Source: Takakia lepidozioides
Lineage: Eukaryota; Streptophyta; Takakiopsida; Takakiales; Takakiaceae
Direction of reading: 5' to 3'
DNA length: 64,000 nt
NCBI GenBank assembly: GCA_030704615.1
Contig: CM060731.1
Span: forward strand, 28,830,001 to 28,894,000
Part shown: in pieces, positions 58,300-64,000 of the stretch
Layout of the letters: each line of letters opens with the position of its first letter
How positions within the stretch are numbered: the first letter of the stretch is position 1
The notes under the pieces: model-generated
What the model was told of the DNA's origin: nothing
The model's input: the letters and a program-made list of their open reading frames with translations, nothing else
Database searches by the model: none
Made by a program: the position numbers and the translations under genes

Positions 58300-61200
58300 T
58301 GACGTGAAGCTCGGGGCTTAGCTGGATATCATTGATGAAACTCTTGGACTTTGTCAGAGGCATTGGTGAGATTGGATGAAGGTTCTCACGTTCATTTGTT
58401 GATGTCGTAGTCTTTCTAATGTACGAAATACTCAAGACGTTTATACTTGATACGAGAGTCTAGGACTTCGTCGACTTCATACTCAATTTTCTGATTGACT
58501 TCGATTGGTGGAGGTGGTACGGAAACTCTCCCTGGAATATTCGATGGATGATACAACTCCAATAATGAAACATAAAAGACTGGATGGATGCGCATACTTC
58601 GTGGAAGTTCAAGCCGAAAACTGACCGGATTTATTTGTCGAATAATTTTGAATGGTCCCAGGCGTTGATAATCCAACTTCCTTGATGGTCGCGAGTTTTG
58701 TATATCCCGTCGAAGAAGCCACACACGATCTCCGACCTTGAACTGGGGTTGGAGTTGGCGACGTTGATTTGCATACTCCTTGTATTGTTTTTGAGCTTCT
58801 GCAAGATGGGATGTAAGCTCCTTGTGAATCGTAGCAAGATGAGTAGCAGGGCTTCCAACAGTTTTCATGTGGAAATGGTTTGCTCGAGGATGATGACCAT
58901 AATTGGAGAAAAATGAAGTTTGTTTGGTCGAAGAATGTATAGTGTTGTTGTAGGCAAACTCAGCCAATGACAGAAGGTCCGTTCAATTATCTTGGTGATA
59001 ATTTATCGTACAGCAAAGATACTGCTCCAAATCTGGTTTACACGTTCGGTTTGACCATCAGTCTGTGGATGATTAGCTGTAGAGGTTGATCTCGGTATCC
59101 AATATGTGAAATAATCCCTTCCAGAAATTTGATATAAACTGTGGTTCTCGATCAGATACGATGTCATTCGGGAGTCCATGAATGCGGTAGACATTATTGA
59201 GGAAGAGTCTTGCAGTTTCCTCGCCGGTAACCGTCTTATTACATGGAATGAAATGTGTCATCTTCGCAAAACGAGCTACAATAACAAGGATTGAATCGGT
59301 GGTCTTGGAAATTGGAAGGTCCGTAATAAAGTCCATAGACACGGATGACCATGGACCCTTAGGAATGGGTAATGGTTGAAGAAGGCCGTAAGGTCAATGT
59401 CGTGGTCCATTCGTTCTAGCACACGTGTCGCAAGATTTTATGAATTCTTTCACGAGTTTCCACATCTGCGGCCACCAATAGTCCCTGGATATCAATTCCA
59501 TTGTTTTGTTGAAGCCGAAATGTCCTGCAGCCGGAAGATCATGACATGTTTGAAAAATTCGAAGTCGTGTAGGTCCTGGAGGTACATAGAGAAGTCCCTT
59601 GAAATAAAGTAAGTCATCTTTGAATTCAAAGTCGTTTGTAACATGTGGGTTGTCTCTAGATCGATTTAGTTGACTTCGTAGTGTCGTAGCAAAATGGTCG
59701 CTCTTCCGTACTTCCTGAATCTCCTTTATGATCTCTGCATCGTCATAGGTGGACATGGATAACATATTCAATTGGAGATTTGTTGGTTTCAAGATGATGG
59801 ATTTTTGTTGGTCAAAAGCTGCATCCCCTTCCTTTGGCGCAAGATACGATCGTCGAGAAAGAGCATCTGATTTTCCTTGAAGATGTCCGGGACGGTAGGT
59901 AATAACAAAATCAAACCTTGCTAATGACATACTCCATCTCGCTTGACGTCGATTCAAAACACGAGCACTCATAAAATACTCGAGGTTTTTGTGATCAGTA
60001 TAGACAGTGACCTGATGTTAAACTTCTTCCAATAGATGACGCAACTCCTCAAAAACATCGATAATCGCTAGAAGTTCTTTATCATGGATTTCATAATTGA
60101 TCTCCGCAGCGGAAAATTTGCGAGAACGAAAACCAACAGGGTGAAGTCGGCCATCTGTACCGTATAGAGAAAGTACCGCGCCAAGTGCAAAGTCCGATGC
60201 ATCTGCTTTAAAAAAAAATGGTTTAGATGGGTCTGCATGTACCAATATTGGAGCCGTTGTAAATGCCTACTTCAGCCTTTCAAATGCTTGGTCAGCATTT
60301 TCGTCCCATACAAATTTGTCCTTCCATGTGAGTCGTGTCATTGGTACAACAATTTTGGAGTAGTCCTTGATGAAGATTTTATAGAAATTTGTAAATCCTA
60401 GAAAATATTGTACATCTCGGACCAAAGATGGTTTAATCCACTCGATGATGGTTTGTATTTTCTTCTAGTCCATAAAGACTCATTTGTCGGAAATAATGTA
60501 GTTCAAAAATTCGACTTTAGATTGGTGAAAAATACATTTTTCCAACTTGGCATATAGTCTTTTTTCCCTCAATTTATCAAGGACAAGGCGTACATGGCGA
60601 CCATGTTCTTCTTCACTCTTTGAAAATATCAAAATGTCGTCCAAATAGATGACTACAAAGTCATTTAAAAATTCTCGAATGATGTCATTCATCATGTGTT
60701 GAAAAATTGCTGGAGCATTTATAAAACCGAAAGGCATAACACTGTATTCGAAATGTCCGTACTTTGTGCGAAAAGCAGTATTCCATTCGTCTCCTTCATT
60801 TATTCGTACAAGGTTGTAAGCTCATCTCAAGTCGATCTTTGTGAAAAAATTTGCTCGTCCAAGTTGTTCGAGGAGTCCGGAAATCAGCGGTAGTAGGTAA
60901 CGATTTTTTATAGTGACTTTGTTGAGCCCACGATAGTCCACACACATGCGTAATGATCCGTCCTTCTTCTTCACAAATAAAATAAGTGCTCTCGCGGGGG
61001 ATTTCGAATGTTGAATGAAATTCTTTGACAAATTTTCATCAATGTATTCGCGTAAAGTAGCCAACTCCGTCTGAGATAAATTGTAGATCGGGTAGAATTG
61101 TGGTTGAACTCCTTCTTGCAACTCAATTGCACAATCATAAGGTCAATGTTTTGGCAACATGTCTGCATTTTTCTTCTCGAAGACATCATTGAAATCTTGA

Positions 61201-62824
61201 TATTGAGTAGGTAATGTCGAAGTACCTTGGTCTGTTGTGGTTTTGATCGGAGTCGCATAAAGTGCAAATGTCGCGTCTTTCTTCGTAGCTCTCATGAAGG
61301 CTCTAGCTCCAAGAAACAGGGGTTGAATACCTTTGGTACTTTTGCATTTTTGTCTTGCCGAAATTTTTCGTAATCGCCAGTCGATGTCAGGATTATGAAG
61401 TATACACCAAAGAAGTCCAAGGATCACAGGATTCGTTGGAGACTGGATGACATTGAAAACAATCCGTGATGCTTGATTTTTAAGCTTCACTTCAAGGGGT
61501 CGAGTTTCATGGTCAATATTTCCTGATATTAACGGTCGTCCATCGATGACTTCAACAGGGGTCGAGAATTTCTTTCTTACGAGCGTTAAATTGTGTTGCT
61601 TCGCAAAGTCTTTGTCAATAAAACAAGCTGAAGCGCCCGAGTCCAAAAGTGCTTCTATGGAGATATCTCGATTTTGCATCCTGATTTTTACTGGAACTGT
61701 GAAACAAGGTACAGGGTTTGGAGGTAGAAAGAGACATTTTTTTTTTGAGGAATTTGGAGTGTCCAGCCGCATGGTCCCTACTGTGACTGGACATCTTCGT
61801 TTTTCGACCTCCTCGTATGGAACACTTGAGTTGTGCCCCGAACTTTGAATCTTCTTTTGTTATGGCAGTTTAATGCTATGTGATCATCTTCTCCGCAATA
61901 AAGGCATAATCCATTCGAGCGTCGTCTTTGTTTTTCTTATGGCGTCAATGGCTTGAATCAGACAGCATCAATCTGCATAGCATCATTACCGGATGTCTGA
62001 TGGATCGTTGTATTTGGTGCCGTAGTAGCAGCGGCATGGTCCGTCGTCGACCATCCAGATCACTTCTCTTGACGTCTTTCGATCAAACGATTATCGCATG
62101 CAATGACTTGGGTGATGAATTCGCTCAGTATACTCACGTTTGACATTGTCAGCAACAAATCTTTTACATCCTCTTTTAGGCCACATCGAAACTGACTAAT
62201 GAGGCTCTTCTCTTTCCAGTCGAGATCGCACGCAAGTTGTCGAAATTCGGCAGCATAAACGGAAGCAGGACGTGCTCCTTGTCGAAGATTTTGCATCTTT
62301 GTCTCTGCAACTCTCTCTATATCATTATCTCCAAATGTTGCAGTGAACTCGGACATGAATGCTTCAAAATTGTATAGTAAATGCAAATTTTTCTCTAATA
62401 GCGGTGCAAACCAAGATAGGGCAGTGCCTGATAGAAGGGTGCCCACGAATCCCACTTGAATATCTTCATCAGGGAAGCGTTGTGGATGTAATCGTAAGAA
62501 CAATCGTACTTGTTGAACAAAACCGCGAAATCTTGATCTCGTCCCATCAAATTTCTCGGGCATGCTGACCTTTGGTTCCCTTGTAATCTGTTAAAGATTT
62601 GGAGGAACCGTTGCAGTAGGATTTGTTGTAATAGAGACTCGTAAGGTTGAAGATCTATTGTTCGACTCCTTCAACTCTGAAATTTGTTGTTGCAAATTGT
62701 TGAGAGCGTTGCCAAGATCTTGAGACTGATCAGCTTGTAATTGGGCAGTAGAGGCACGAAGTTCTTGCATCTGGAACTGAAGACTCTACAATATGGCGAC
62801 CATTTCCACAAATGTGCCTTCCAT
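58300..62824 (-). pseudogene. Chromovirus gag-pol, broken by many stops
   Basis: On the minus strand, gag runs about 62824-62060 with a coiled-coil-like Gln-rich start and stops near 62788 and 62590. The protease has the ALLDSGASACFID active site (about 61670-61625). RT covers about 61121-60480 with [20 protein letters not shown] and the YLDD site. RNase H is at 60245-60018 ([15 protein letters not shown]). Integrase has a zinc-binding HHCC part (about 59560-59400, [12 protein letters not shown] and SCDTC) and a core with MDFITDLP, SDREPQF and TDGQTERVNQ. The chromodomain is at about 58490-58310. Frameshifts and stops split it into at least nine pieces, for example a TGA after IDLR at 60822 and several in the chromodomain. 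Confidence 0.88.
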
Positions 62825-62839
62825 CTTAACTAACCTGCG

Positions 62840-63347
62840 TGGCCAAATGCATGATGTGTATACATGAATCAAGATGATGATCTTTATAACAATGGACAAG
62901 AGTACAAGATACTGGAACTTGACTTGGATACTGGAATGCTGGAAACTGGACTGGAGTACTAGATACTGGACTAGAGTACTGGAAGCTGGATTGGAGTACT
63001 AGGACTGGAAACAAGAGTAGCTTGAACTTGTGTACTAGATACTGGCTACTAAGAAGCTTCCCTAAGAAGCTTCTCCTATGGAGGTTTCTTGCTGGAGAAG
63101 TTTCCAAGATTAAACAAATGTTTCTTGATGGAGAAGCTTCCTTAAGCAAATGAGGTAGCTCGATGGAGAAGTTTCATCCAAAGGAAGCTTCTTGAGCAGT
63201 TTCCTAAGTTACTTTTGGTAATTTGGTAAACTTCCGGTAACTTGATAAGTAATGATAAATCATGATAGATCATGGTAAATTACGGTAAGTCTTGATAACT
63301 TGGTAACTTCTGATATTGGTAAGTTCCTCTGGGCTATGTCCGTGACA
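62840..63347 (-). repeat. 5' LTR of the chromovirus
   Basis: Partner of 57179-57692. The gag ATG follows after only about 15 bases (minus strand CGCAGGTTAGTTAAG), so the leader is unusually short and shows no standard tRNA-Met primer site. Confidence 0.85.
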
Positions 63348-64000
63348 GTTACTCCAACATTGAACGCACATAACTCGGTCGCAAATCTGAATTTTATACA
63401 GCCAACCATGCACATATGTTTCCGCCGTTTTTGCAATGTTGTTCTACACATGATATATGGAGGGCTCGCCTCAAAGAGGAGAATGAGACAATGGAAAGAA
63501 TGATACACAATTGCGAGAAACGAAATGATGAACTGAATATTTTCAACTGTTAGTAAAGATATGCAGGGGTCTGTCAACAGAGCTCACTTCCATTAAAGTG
63601 TGCATTGTAAACTCAATGTAAACACGTAGGTGAAACGCATATGAACCACAATTACGAGAATATTACAAAACAACCATGCGCGAAGGAATTTACAACATCA
63701 TCAAAGGGAATCGCGTACCATGCACAACCCTAAACAATATGACAATGGTCCATTTTCAATAGAAAATTGCAAATGAAGCCTTTCAACATGAAAAATGTCT
63801 CCTAAATTGTTTGGCAGTCTGCCAATGAAACTTAAATATGAGATGCCATCAAACCTTGCTTTCATACAAGCTTGCCAAAAGGAACCTTGGTATTCTCAAC
63901 CAATCCAAAGAAAGTAACTTGAGGCGGAAACCCGGAGCTAATTGGTCTAATATTGGCGGAGAAAAAATGACAAACTACTTCTTTGTTAAACTAAACAAAT
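63348..64000. other. Right flank, nothing recognised
   Basis: No frame or repeat partner could be supported on either strand up to the window edge. Confidence 0.4.

Larger units (their letters stand above)
57179..63347 (-). mobile_element. Ty3 (gypsy) chromovirus LTR retrotransposon
   Basis: Two LTRs (57179-57692 and 62840-63347, about 510 bp each, many mismatches and indels) flank a minus-strand gag-pol with the order gag, protease, RT, RNase H, integrase, chromodomain. This order and the C-terminal chromodomain define chromoviruses. A purine run next to the 3' LTR (57693-57706, minus AGAGGAGGGGGTGA) is the polypurine tract. The ends are TGTCA...CCA on the minus strand. No target duplication is seen: CGGCG lies outside the left end and GTTAC outside the right. 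The element is about 6.17 kb and inactive. Confidence 0.9.

Noticed and set aside
57179-63352. Target-site duplication for the chromovirus
   Set aside because: CGGCG and GTTAC do not match in either orientation.

Overview
This is a nuclear genome window from a land plant. It holds three intron-rich protein-coding genes set in a large amount of decayed repeat DNA. Degenerate pentatricopeptide-repeat (PPR) sequence of the plant PLS/E type, tRNA-derived SINEs, LINE 3' ends, a chromovirus-type Ty3 element and long low-density introns suggest a seed-free vascular plant (fern or lycophyte). That placement is inference; no organelle or rRNA sequence is present to test it.

Genes. (1) 8241-3603, minus: a five-exon RING-H2 E3 ubiquitin ligase of the MBR1/MBR2 type, about 892-894 aa, with a 750-residue serine-rich first exon and the RING domain split over the last two exons. 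(2) 35685-38942, plus: a five-exon sucrase/ferredoxin-like (thioredoxin-like ferredoxin) protein of 403 aa with a C-terminal membrane anchor. (3) 40724-53819, plus: the complete Mediator subunit MED23. I rebuilt it as 22 exons with GT-AG borders and consistent phases, giving 1591 aa, about the length of angiosperm MED23.

Repeat landscape. 1-560 holds a frameshifted PPR E-domain relic. 1172-2560 is a nested repeat with palindromic and TGACGTGG motifs. 12521-13527 and 28927-30154 are two members (a third is truncated at 30159) of a DNA-transposon family with CCCTTAAGTGTC ends and TTAA target sites. One of them sits inside the B box of a tRNA-derived SINE. 15400-17391 is a broken pogo/Tigger-like transposase gene that contains introns. 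33701-34885 is a LINE 3' end.

The most striking object is 18693-25003. It is a 6.3-kb element bounded by perfect 28-bp inverted repeats starting CACTA and flanked by a GGT duplication on both sides, so it is a CACTA-type transposon. It shows no transposase. Instead its interior carries PPR pseudogene pieces and a tandem array of 375-bp (125-codon) PPR units, with a superimposed 750-bp duplication that copies units already carrying stop codons.

57179-63347 is a Ty3 chromovirus in minus orientation with two LTRs, a polypurine tract and a gag-pol frame full of stops, many of which look like C-to-T decay. The three cellular genes look independent. The only functional thread is that MBR proteins are known in Arabidopsis to target the Mediator subunit MED25, while MED23 lies about 30 kb away; nothing in the sequence shows this linkage is meaningful.
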